From Echinometra lucunter (Eukaryota > Echinodermata > Echinoidea > Camarodonta > Echinometridae): DNA of 64,000 nt. Under the pieces are notes generated by a model that was not told the origin of the DNA, did no database searches, and saw nothing but the letters and a program-made list of their open reading frames with translations. Numbering within the stretch: the stretch's first letter is position 1; each line of letters begins with the position of its first letter. Shown one piece after another: positions 37,490 through 49,400 of this stretch. The stretch is from assembly GCA_029962745.1 (NCBI GenBank), contig CM057165.1, positions 25,031,882 through 25,095,881 on the forward strand, written 5' to 3'. The position numbers and the translations under genes were made by a program.

Positions 37490-40400
37490 CCATGTGTGTG
37501 TCTTTATGTACATGTATCTTTCTTTCTCTCTCTCTTTCTCTTTCCCTCTCTTTTTCTCTATAGATCTCTCTCTTTCAGCCGTAATGATCTATCTATAATG
37601 ACTGGACTCATTTGCAATTCACCACAAACCTTGATGAGTTCTGTCATGGTTATCTAGGGTACCTCATAGCTTTCTCTGCCTCATCACACTTCAAATTATC
37701 TGCATCCAGTGCTTCGGATGCTTTTCCTTTCTGTGTTGATATTCATTCTTAGCTCTTTTTCTTTGTGCCTCATTCATTTCAAAATGTAGTTGATAACACT
37801 ATCTTTGCATTCAGGATAAAGTGGAAATATTCCCTTATGAAAAAAAGAAGAAAATTTTATAAGTGTTACATGTACTACATGTAGCACAATTTCTTTTTGC
37901 ACATTTTCCTCCTCTGTGTTGTGGGCTGTGTCTTATGAATTCAAAAGTGTTGAAAGAAAGCATTGTATTTTTGCACATATTTGCAGAATTTGTTTTTGTT
38001 TTTGCTTTTTTTTTGGGGGGGGGGCAATGCCTCCCTGTCTTTAAATTTTAGAAATGCACTATTTCAGTTCACTTGGCATCAACTAGTTCAAAATTTTCTG
38101 ATTTAAAAAAGGGAATTCATAAGTCATTGCTTGATTCTATACCTATCATGCATCTTGGGGAAGTCTTCTTTTCATGTAAAGCCTTTCAGTATCATGTGAC
38201 ATATGATCAGCCTCAGCCCGTACCTACATTTTTTTATTAATTCCCATTTCTATTCCCTGAGCATTTACCAGATTTCATTTTTCAAATTAGATAGGATTTT
38301 AACATTGCAGACTTGCAGTGCCCACCTGCTTGCTTCATTGATGAGTCTATTTTACATTTTGGTTTTAGTACTATCCTCGGGCATTTCTTTAGAGCCAAGA
38401 AGGTGTCAGCTCATATGCTTTATCACAGAGCTAACGCCCTTCTGGCTCTGTACAGGCAGTATCATAGTCACATCTTGAGGAAGTATTTAAGAGTATCAGA
38501 AATCTTTATGTATCATGTGACATTTAATCTGCTACGAGTACTTCTTCATCGATCTAATGCTGTAGATTAGCCCTCTACTCTCATCCTTAAACTTGAACCT
38601 GGCTTTGTAAAGATTCTCCAAATCCAGCACTGAAGTTTAAACAACTTCCATAAATAGCAAAAAAATATATACTCTCAAGCATTAGGGTTTCCCTTTTAGG
38701 CTGGTTCAAACCATCCCCTTCCTTTCTGAACTAGTTCTTTCACTTCTGATTAATCATGTGAATTTGAGATTATGGCCAACTCATTGCATCAAAGACTTTT
38801 TATGATATTACCAGGTCTGTGATTATTTTTGAGGATGTGTAGTGATCCTTTATGTTATCTAATTGGGTGATTACAGGGCTTGGCAAGCACCAAACTTCTG
38901 GATTTTTTTTTTTCATCTTCTGATTTTCTGATATATTTTTGAATAATGTTTGTGCTGTAAAATATATGTTTTTGAACATGTATTTTTTGAGACTTTAAAT
39001 GTAAATATTGATATAAACACAGGTAATGTAATATATAGAGACAAAATTCTCATAATTTCTCTTTGTAATAGGAAAACATCTCAGTTTTCATTGTAATTTT
39101 GATGAATTGAATTGCATACTGTACATAGTTCTCGTAGAAAATCATGTTGCGAATGACAGTGACAGTAAACGGTATGAATAGAATTATAATGAGATTGTGA
39201 ATAAATTGAGCACATTTGTATAATATTTATCTTCCTTTTTTCTCTGCAGGTACATGTCGTTACCCTCTTGGTATGAATGATAAGACTATCAAAGACGAAC
39301 AACTTTCAGCCAGTTCTATATACATGAACAACACACTCTCATTTGGGCCACAAAATGCAAGGTTGGTGATGAGTTTTTCTATTCTGATTTTTTCTCTCCA
39401 TATAGATTATATTCTACTATTGGGCAATATTTCAAGAATATACTCTAGCAAAATATTAAACCATTTTAAACCATTTTTAAGGAATTAAGCCCTTTTTGAT
39501 GGAAATATTGATTGTTGAATAAAAATGATGGCAACCATTTTTGGAAGAGAAGGATAAGATCCTTTGTCATGTCATTTTTTTTTTCATTGAGAGGAATTCT
39601 CATATTTTTGGAGAGATATTGCAAATAGTAAATGATGTCCTCAAACGATTTCAATAAGAATGCTACAGAGCACCTCATATGTAAAGCCAAAGTTTACATT
39701 GTAGAACTGATGATGTGTTATGTGTCATCACATTGTATTGATTGAAGTCACAGTAATGAATAGGTCTTTGCATGGCAACAACTGCAGTATTCACAAGTCA
39801 TAATATCACATCACATAGAAAGTCAAGTGAATCTGCATCATCATCATAATGCACATGCCTGTAATGCCTCATCGACCCATTAAAGAGTCGGTAATTAGTG
39901 GTAATTTATTCTTCAGTCAGTGGGGTTATGACTTCAAATGATTAAAATCAATGGTGACTGAAGGCAATCCTCCCCAATCCCTTGTACAGATGTGAATGGT
40001 AATGAGCAGATACATCAACAAATGTTAATTGATTAGACCATGATTAGGCCAACCTGTAGTAGGTTCATTAAAGGCATTGAGGTAGTATGGGGAAGAGATT
40101 GCCTTTGATTGGCTTTGCAGTCAGGCAGGCTTTAACAGTCAATAACACATATGCAGTGTCTTTGTCATCATTGTTAACAGTGACAATGGAATATGACTTA
40201 GGCTAAGTGGGGAATATAATTTAGGCTAAGTAGGAGGAGGGATTATTTGATTAACTTATCAGCAATTTTCCGCTTCTGGGTGAAATCATAATAAGATTTA
40301 GCTGCTGTGTTTTGGGATTTCCTGGAATGCTGTTAGCCTGTTAGATGATGAAGTATGTGTGAAGGTCTCTAGAAATTTTGTGATTTTATGCACTGAAGCT

Positions 40401-43400
40401 GAAAGATTGCCTTAATTACAATATTTAAAATTGTTGATTTTGACTTGAATATAAAAACAAGAATTAAGATCTGTTTTTAAGACTCAGCGTAGCATATTTT
40501 CAAAGTCAGGTTTTAAGACCTTTATGTTTTTTTTTAAACTAAAAAAAGGGGCATGTTACATATAAAAAGGCAAAGGTTCCTGAGGAAAAAGAGAACGATA
40601 GAGATCGAAAGAAAAGGTGATGAAATTAAGAGCAATCGGTTTCTTCATTTTTAAAATTTATTCAGAGATGTGGGAAGGAGTGAGAGGAATTGAAAGAGTT
40701 CAGATGGAAGGAAATTTGAAGTTGAACAACAAAATAGAATTAAAAAATATACAGTGATATCTTAGAATATGAGAAGTATGAGATACATATGCAGCAGTAG
40801 AGACATATGTGATATGTGAGCCTTTTGTTAAATAGATAATTCTTTTTCGGTTCCTGATGCCATTATTGTGACAGGTAAAAAATATATATTCAGGGAGATG
40901 TTTTGGGATTTTCAATGGATAATCATGGATTTCCTCGAGGCTTGTTTTTTATGAATCAATATTTTTCACTTATCAGATTTTTTTTCTTCTCAGTTATTCA
41001 TACTGTGAGTACCCATTAACTCCCCACTCCCCTGTACTTTTCTATAGTCGCACTGTGATAATGATGTAGGAAGTAATGATAGTTCTCTTTTCTTACACAG
41101 GAAATTGTGCAAAATGAAGCAACATCTTTTTATCATGCATTCTTTTCTTCCTTTGGACTCAGAATATTGCTTAAAATCATGGAGAAGGTGTTGTGAAAAG
41201 GAAGTGTAGCATTTTGGAAACCCCAGCATGAGGAAATGTTATCGAGCCTCTGAGATCGAAAGGATGATTGCTTTTCCTGCAACCTAAAAATATGAAAATC
41301 ATATGGGATTTTAAGTGCTGTTGAGTGAAGGGTTTAAAGATTATCTTCAGCTTTGACAATGTACAAAATTGGTCTAACATAATTCTGAGAATCTGTGCAA
41401 ATTTGATTTACTTGTTTATAAGAAATCTTTATCCTTAAAAAATGTATACATGTAGGTTCTGTTCCTCCCCCACCCTCACTCCCATAGGAAAGAAGTGGAA
41501 AGCAAACACATTTTGAACATGGCAGAGTAGTATTATGGGAATTTTCTATCACATCAGGGCCCTCTTTCATAAAACTTGTTATCAGTAATAACTGCCACAT
41601 TTCTATGACAAATTTGCTCATAAGCCAATTAGATGCAAGGATTTTCTGTAGCTTATAGCAGTTATTGCAACTTATTATTGATAAACAAGTTTTTATGAAA
41701 CAGGACCCTGTTCTCTTGAAAGTTGAGACTAAAATTAGATACCATCTCAGTTTAAAATATTGATCTGATATACTTACCCTGAATGAATTCATACCATTGC
41801 TGGGACTAAGCGCTGCATTAAGACTGTTAACCTCTTCCAGGATACAAAATCTGTTCAGCACTTTGTGATATTGATTTCCTCATGTAGAGGAGAAGAGCTT
41901 CATGTACATGTATGTGTATGAAGTTATCACATAACGTTGTAGCTTGTAATTGATTTGTTATCGCTTGTGATTAATTTCACACGGATTTTATTCATTTCTG
42001 GACAGATGGATTCAAAATGCATTACTTATTTTCTTTTGTTCTGTATTTATAGGGAGTATTTGCTACATGTAGTCTTTCTGGTGAAGAATAATGTTTGCAC
42101 AGTTGTAATTGATGATTAACTTTTTCTTGCCCTCTTATAAAGGATTTTGCCATTTATCTTATATAAAAGGATTATCATGTCTTACTCTGTGGGTTTTTTT
42201 TTTTTTTTTTGGGGGGGGGGGGGGAGTTATATTTTTTAGCATCAAATAAAGGGTTTCATATTTTAAATGGATGGGCTTTAGAGTATAAAGAAAAACAAAC
42301 AGGATGCCAAGGATATAAAATCTGTATACATACATGTATAAGACTAAAGTAGTCTAGAAACCCTGCTTCTGAACCAAACACCAAGGTTATAATGATGTCA
42401 CCTCTTTGGGAAGAACTTTGGTTTGGTTCTCCTGACATTAAAGTTGATGCGATACGACAGCAACATTGGGCTAATCTACCCCTGTTAGGGAGTAATTGGA
42501 TAATTTGGATGGGAGGAAGTACAGGCAAGGCACTGTTGAGAAACGTGCTAATTTCACAAATTAGATTGAATTATTGAGCTATCACAGTTGTGTGATAAGT
42601 GAGGTATATTGCACTACGGTTGCCTGAAAATCAGTGTCCCACTTTTTTCTGTAGAGTGCTAGAATGATATCAGTGTCCTACTGGTATAATAACTAATCAT
42701 CATCGAAGAAATGACCTATTTCAAGAATGTTTAAATTGTTTCATATAACCATATACAAGGAACGTAAACTCAATATAGGATGAATGTGTTGTAATCACTG
42801 TTAATCCTTCTAATTCTGAGGGCCTCTTATAAATCTCCTAGGTCTTTCATGCATGGTACATGTACTACTGTCCGAGGTATATATCGTCTGTTTGAAACCA
42901 GAAGGGTGCTAAATCTGTATAAACATGATATGAGTTAACGCCCTTCTGGCTCCGAACAGACGATACACAAAAATATGGATTAACCCTTTAAACTATTTTT
43001 CACAAAATTTGGTTTCTATGCTGTGCAGTGAGAGATGCGTGTATTTCTCTAGGTGTTCTTGCTAATTGAATGTTTATTTTGGAGCTTTTGATGAATGAAA
43101 TTGGTATATAAATTTCCTGTGCAAGGCATTATTTCTATTCATAATTATCTAATCTTCATTGCCCCAACAGATTACACCTAAACCAGGGTGCTGGAGCCTG
43201 GTGCCCTGTCAACGCCCAGCCTGAGTCCAGTGGTCACTACGAGTACCTACAGGTGGACTTGCTAAACTTAACGGTCATCTTAGCACTGTCCACTCAGGGT
43301 AGATGGGATTCAGACTTTGGCAATGAGTATACAAGTCAATTCAGGCTGGAGTTGTCAAGGGATGGAGGCAAGACATGGATTAGATATAAGCAGATGACTG

Positions 43401-46400
43401 GAGAGGAGGTATATTATAGTTTTTGTCACTTTCTTTCTTTCTTCTCTCTCCATTTGTCAAAAAACATGAAAGAAATAATCTTTAATACAAAAAAATTTAC
43501 TCAAGTAGCTTAGAGAACTCTGTAAAACTGAAAGTGAATATGAAGTTCACCTTGTCTGTTTGGACGGATCACTATTGATGATGACTTCATTTTAGACTAA
43601 TATAATTGTATTTTCCTCTTTCTGTGCTTCAGGTCTTTGATGGCAACCGTGACACGAACACCCAGATAACAGTCCACATCAGTCCTCCCATTGTAGCCCA
43701 GGTCCTGAGGATTATTCCTGTGGTCAGGGTTCCAACACCAGTTTGTCTGAGGATAGAACTGTATGGATGCAAATGGCTTGGTAAGTCTAGAAATATTAAC
43801 CCATCAAACCTATGGGAATAAGAGAATTCTGTAGTCAAGAGGTTAAGATGGTCCCTTGTAGGTCCAGGACTAGGACATTATGTTGTTAAAACCAGATAGT
43901 GGATAATGATTATCTCATTTACATGTATGGTGTCACAAATGTAGTGTCCTGACGATGGATAGAGTCTTTTCATCATGGGCCAGGTCCTGAGGATTATTTG
44001 AGTAGTCCAGGTCCCAAGTGCAGTCTTTTTGAGGGTAGATCTTAAGCACCAAGTTTGTTTATAGCCTCTGAGTTTTATCTCTTCATTGAGAACTTGCACA
44101 TAACCATTTTCGCTCTGGCAGACAATTTATTATCACATGTACATGTAGACTATGTGGTTTTTCCTTTTGTTCACATGTAGAAATTGTCAAATAGCATTTT
44201 GTAGAATGGGATTATTATTTCTCTAGAGAGAATGTCCCTTCCCTGTTTTCCTGTACACATCACATTCAGTACCAGCAATTTTTATGAGGGGAGGAAAAGA
44301 AATTGGCATCTTGACACAGAGGTGATTGACTGACCTACTTCACCTGTTTGTGATACCATAGCAACGCATACTATTAGCCCCACCTGTGATTTGGTTTCGG
44401 ATGACTGACGGGATCAAGTTGAATGTATCAGTGTCTTGGGCAAGGGAGCTTTTCAGATTTGCTTATATACATGTAGAGAGGTGCTTTCGAATTAGATGAA
44501 GTTAAAACAGTTTATGCCATCCATGTTAAGCAAGATTTTAGGTTCTGCCCTCTTAACAGGAACGTAACATTTATCTTTTTTGCATTATTTTTTTTTCTAG
44601 AAATGATGAATAGAGGATTTTGTGGAAACTCTATGTTTTGTAGGGCTCTATAACCATTTAAACATCAAGTTTTCAACTGAAAGATTAAAATACGAATGAG
44701 ATATCTTGAAAATTTGCTGATATTAAAGGCTTAATCTTTATTTGGTTTGATATAGCCTACATATTAAAAGTATTTGCATTTTCATATATAATATCCATCA
44801 CATCTCACATGACATATCAGAAAAATTGAATATTCAAGAGAGAAAAAAGTGTGCAGTAATACAAATTGAAAGATGCTACATAGGTATTTCATGCTTCTTC
44901 ACAAATCAATATGCTAGTAGCTGCCTTAAAGATGCAGAAATCCAGCGATGCATACAATTGCTTCTAAAAAATATAGTCTTGTCATTTTTGCAAGCAGTGA
45001 AGCGGAGAGGCTCAAGAGAGCCGTAGTATTTTTCCTTGGTTCATCTGCCTTAGACATGGTATCTCTCTGGGGAAATGAAAGGGAAAGGAGCTAGTGGAAA
45101 TAAGTGCCGTGTTTGAGCGTCGGTAAATATGAGTTAGCTTTGTCAACATCCAAAGAGATTGGATGAGAGGGAGAGAGGAAAAGAGATGGAGGGAGATGAG
45201 GAAGGTATGGAGAGATAGAAGATGGAGGAGAGGAAGAATAAACAAGAGAAGGAGTGATGGAAGAGCATAGAATGAAGTGGAGATGATTGAACTTAGAGAG
45301 ATTAAGTGCTACAGCAACATAGAATGATTGTATGTAAATGTTTGAAGAGTCATTTATAGCATTGGGAGGAAATTGAGTACAAGTGATTTGACAGAAGTAG
45401 AACAAATGAGAAAAGACAGAAGGGGGGGGAGGGGTGAAAGAGGATCAGTAAATGCAAAGGGAGAAGTCGATGAATGACTGGAGCAGAAAAGTATACAAGG
45501 AAGTGAAGAATAAGGTAGTAAAAAGAGAGAAGATGGGGGCTACAATGTATATACAGTCAAATAAAGGATAGGAGAAGGATAGGAGGGACAACATAAACTA
45601 GCGGGAAAAAAATTGATATCTGTACCCTGCAAGAAAATAGGATGTAACAAGTTGAAATAACAACCCCCAAGAAATCAGAATAATATGGAAACCCCCTCAT
45701 CCTCCTCACACAGACTCCCATGACAGACAGACAGACATTCTTCATCTTAATTCCCTTGTTAGTTGACACGGACCAACTAGAGATTGGAATTCACTCTCCT
45801 GTAGCTCTTTGTGAAAATATCAACGTTCTAGCGGAGTTTGTACAGCTTGTTTTCTCATTCCTACCCAAATATGGAGAGCAGAAAGAAAAATGGATTGAGG
45901 TTGTTATGTCTGGGGATGATAAAGGAGATGATATTTCATCTCTGAGGAAAATGAAATGAAGCTGACCTTATCTGACCTTTTGACCTCCGGGGCGAGAGCT
46001 TAGGTGACTTTCTCTGAATTGTATGACCTCTGCCTTCAAGACCTCTTATATTTCTCTTCATTTTTTGCCAACTTATTCATTTGCATTTTATCTGTTGACT
46101 CCTTTTTGTCTCGTATTGCTCTGTTCATATGATTTATTGTTCAAATAATATCTTTCAGATTTCACTTTGTTTTCATAATTTCATTTCAGTCTGTCATATG
46201 TTTTTCTTAAATCTGCATTTTCAGATATTATGAATAAACCAGCAATAAGAAAGTTCATATTTTCTTTCTTCCCACAAAAAAAGAAGAAATATTCTGAATT
46301 ACAAAGCAGTATAATATGCCCTGAACTAGTTTACATTCCTTTCTGTACAGCTTGCTCTCTACTACTGCTTTTCCATTTTTACCTTGAATTACACATCAAT

Positions 46401-49400
46401 TGAATTATTTAGTTAGAAACGTGATATTTCTGCTTCTGCATTCTTGTGAAAGTGCAGTCAATATTAAAAGGACCCATGGCCTTTGTTATATTGGATGATG
46501 TACTGCAGAGCTAGTCTCATTCGACAGTGTGTGACCAGATGACATCTCCTGAGAACATTTCATGTTGTAAAAAACCACAAACTTTCTTGATGGGTCCTGT
46601 TTCTGCCCCCCCCCTTTTTTTTCTTCTTCTAATTTTACCCAATCTGTTGTAAATGTTGTAATTTGTTTTGTTTTGCTCACAATTACTCTGATTATTTGTA
46701 AATATGATAATTAGTTGTTGATCCTTCAATAAACACACAATTATAAAAAAAAATCTTTCTTGATGGGAATTACCATGGATATACTATGTAATAGATAGGA
46801 TGTCCATGGAATACCAAAGGCCATTTTGCGGAGAGATGCTTTCATGAATAGTGTGTAATTAGTCTTGTGTCAGTTGTGATCAATTATTTCATAGCATGAA
46901 CCTTTGTGACTCTTTACCACTCCCCAAATGTGCATATTGCTATGTTTCATGAAGATGAAACACCCTGTGTTTATGCAGTGTAATACCTTGCATTTCTTGC
47001 TTACAGTGTTTTAATTTGTCAAAGAATATTATGTAGTCCTACACCTCAAGTGATCCTTGAAAGTACAGAGGAACAAGACTGATAAAGTCCTACTCTAAGA
47101 AAATACCAATAACTACTAGTAGGAATATAATTGGATTTTGTTTGGCATTCTCTGAAAAAAAGAAGAAAATATTATATTTTAGACAAAAAGAAAAAGGGTT
47201 TAAAGATTCAACACATAGTACAAATGTTCAATATGGGCTCGTTTCATTCTGACTTGAGTCTAGACTGTAGACTAATCTTAAATACACTCCTGGGTGCTTC
47301 AGAATCGGAGAGCTCTAAATCACATTGAAATATGTATTATTTGATCCAAGTCAAATATATGTGGCTAGGATGGTTCTCTGGTTCCCATAGTGCTTTATTT
47401 ATGGCCTTCCATGGGAACAGTGAGGGAACCTGTTAGAGCCAGAGGGAGGCACAAGGTTGTATGTGACTCTTGGTGATCACTGCAGAAGGCCGTTATAGCA
47501 AGAAGTGTAATCCAATAGTGCTAAGTTACTTACTTCACAAGGGCATGGGAAATGTTGCCCAAATTTTTATAGGTGCGTAATGTGCAACGAAGAACAAAAT
47601 TTGTGGAGATGACAACTGTCGGAAAAGTGACTGTAGAATGTTTTATTTGTTTGTTATTTGGTTCTTTAAATTACAGATAGCAAGAGAAAGCAAAAGACAA
47701 AGATGAATTGCAAATCCAATATGCATATTATCATTGATGTGTAAGATGATACAGTACAGTTACATGTATGTGCTTCATCCATTTAATTTCTAGAATTGGA
47801 ATCATCATGTAATTGTTGTATACTCTTTTAATATTTCTGCGGGGTCAAATTTGTCTTGAAATGGCGTCAGCTGGGAGTCAACTCTATTCCGAGTTAAAGT
47901 GACTCGGATTCCGAATTAATTTGACTTGGAATGGTGTGGCGTCAACTGAGAATCGACTAAATTCGAGTCAAAGTAACTCCATTCCAAGTCAGATCAATTC
48001 AGAATGTGAGTCACTTTAATGTGGAATAGAGTTGACTTCCAGCTGATGCCATTCCAAGGGAAATTTGAGTGTAGTAACTTCCACTTTGTAGCGGCATTTC
48101 TATGTTTTTATTCTTAATTTTGTTCTTATATTTTGTCAATTTACTGCTTTGATTTTATACATGGTGTCAGTTATTGTCATAGTTCTTACCTATATTTTGA
48201 TGAGCATTTCTTTGTGATTGTTTTTGTTCTTCCAGACCATTTGAAGTCCTACTCAATGCCAATCGGTGATTCTCGTGGAGAATATGTCTTTGAGGATGAC
48301 ATGTACGATGGCTACACGTTTGAGGGTCAGAGGATGAATGGTCTGGGTCAACTGACCGATGGAATGCTTGGACATAGTAATTATCGACTTAGCCCATACA
48401 ATGTACCACCAGGGTAAGCTTTCTTAACGAGGCGAAATTATGCTATCTAAGCTCTATGCATGTATGTTCTATAAAAGGTTAAAATAGTTAGCACCCGTAT
48501 AATATCTATTTTTTTCTCTGATTAACTCTCTTTATATCAGGGAATAATGATGATGAAATCAATTTCATCAAAATCATGTTTTTTAATTTCAATTTAATCA
48601 TTTGGCTCACACATTTTTGACTTGTGTCTTTATGTTTTTCTTTAAGTGAAAAGAGATACAAGTACATTTCAGATTTTCTTGTTAGGGATATTCAGAATGC
48701 AAATACAGGGGGCAAGGAGATAGAAAGATCAATTGGCCCCATCTCATAAAATTTGTTATCAGTAGCAATTGCCACATTTCCATGACAAATTTACTCTCAA
48801 CCAATCAGATGCAAGGATTTCAGTGGCTTATATTGATAACAAGTTATATGAAACGGGGCCCTGATGCATTTTCCGTATCCAATTCTTCAAATTTTTTTTT
48901 TTTTTCAGGTATGAATGGGTAGGCTGGCGGAACACTACCCATCCCAACCCAGTCATTATCTTTGAGTTTGACTCTCTCCGCAACTTCACCAGCCTTGGCT
49001 TCCACGTCAACAACTATTTCACCAACAATGTTGAGATCTTCGATGCCATCGAGGTCTCATTCAGTGTTCGCAAGGGTCACTACTCGCCTCGGTCAGTCTA
49101 CACCCCCATACGGCCAGATAGTGACCATCAGGATGCACGTTGGATAACGGTCAATCTGAGGAACAGTGTTGCCCAGTGGCTGAAAGTTAAGCTCTACCAT
49201 AGAGGGAAGTGGATACTGATCAGTGAAGTGTCATTTGAATCAGGTACGTTTGCAGCTGAGCACATAGCACACAAGTCATTTAAACCTGTGCTTAAAGGGG
49301 GTACCCAATGTTGAAAAAATGTTAGTTCATTTAAAAGAGCATGATTTCATTAGCAGAAAATCATCTGCCTAAAGTTTTTTTTAAAAGTCGTGTTGCCAAG

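Larger units (their letters stand above)
28719..39249 (+). other. DDR intron 1 (10.5 kb)
   Basis: This intron contains two hAT-like MITEs, two family A MITEs, a SINE, one tiny family C MITE, microsatellites and the assembly gap. I saw no additional coding exon, but an exon inside the 500-base gap cannot be excluded. Confidence 0.8.
39362..43170 (+). other. DDR intron 2
   Basis: 3.8 kb intron. It includes the palindromic elements at 41555-41710 and 42877-42968 and a T-run/G-run at 42191-42225. No additional exon was recognised. Confidence 0.8.

Noticed and set aside
45720..45959. 79-codon open frame in DDR intron 4 with plausible-looking composition
   Set aside because: DDR is continuous without it, no convincing acceptor/donor pair keeps the frame, and the peptide matches no DDR segment.
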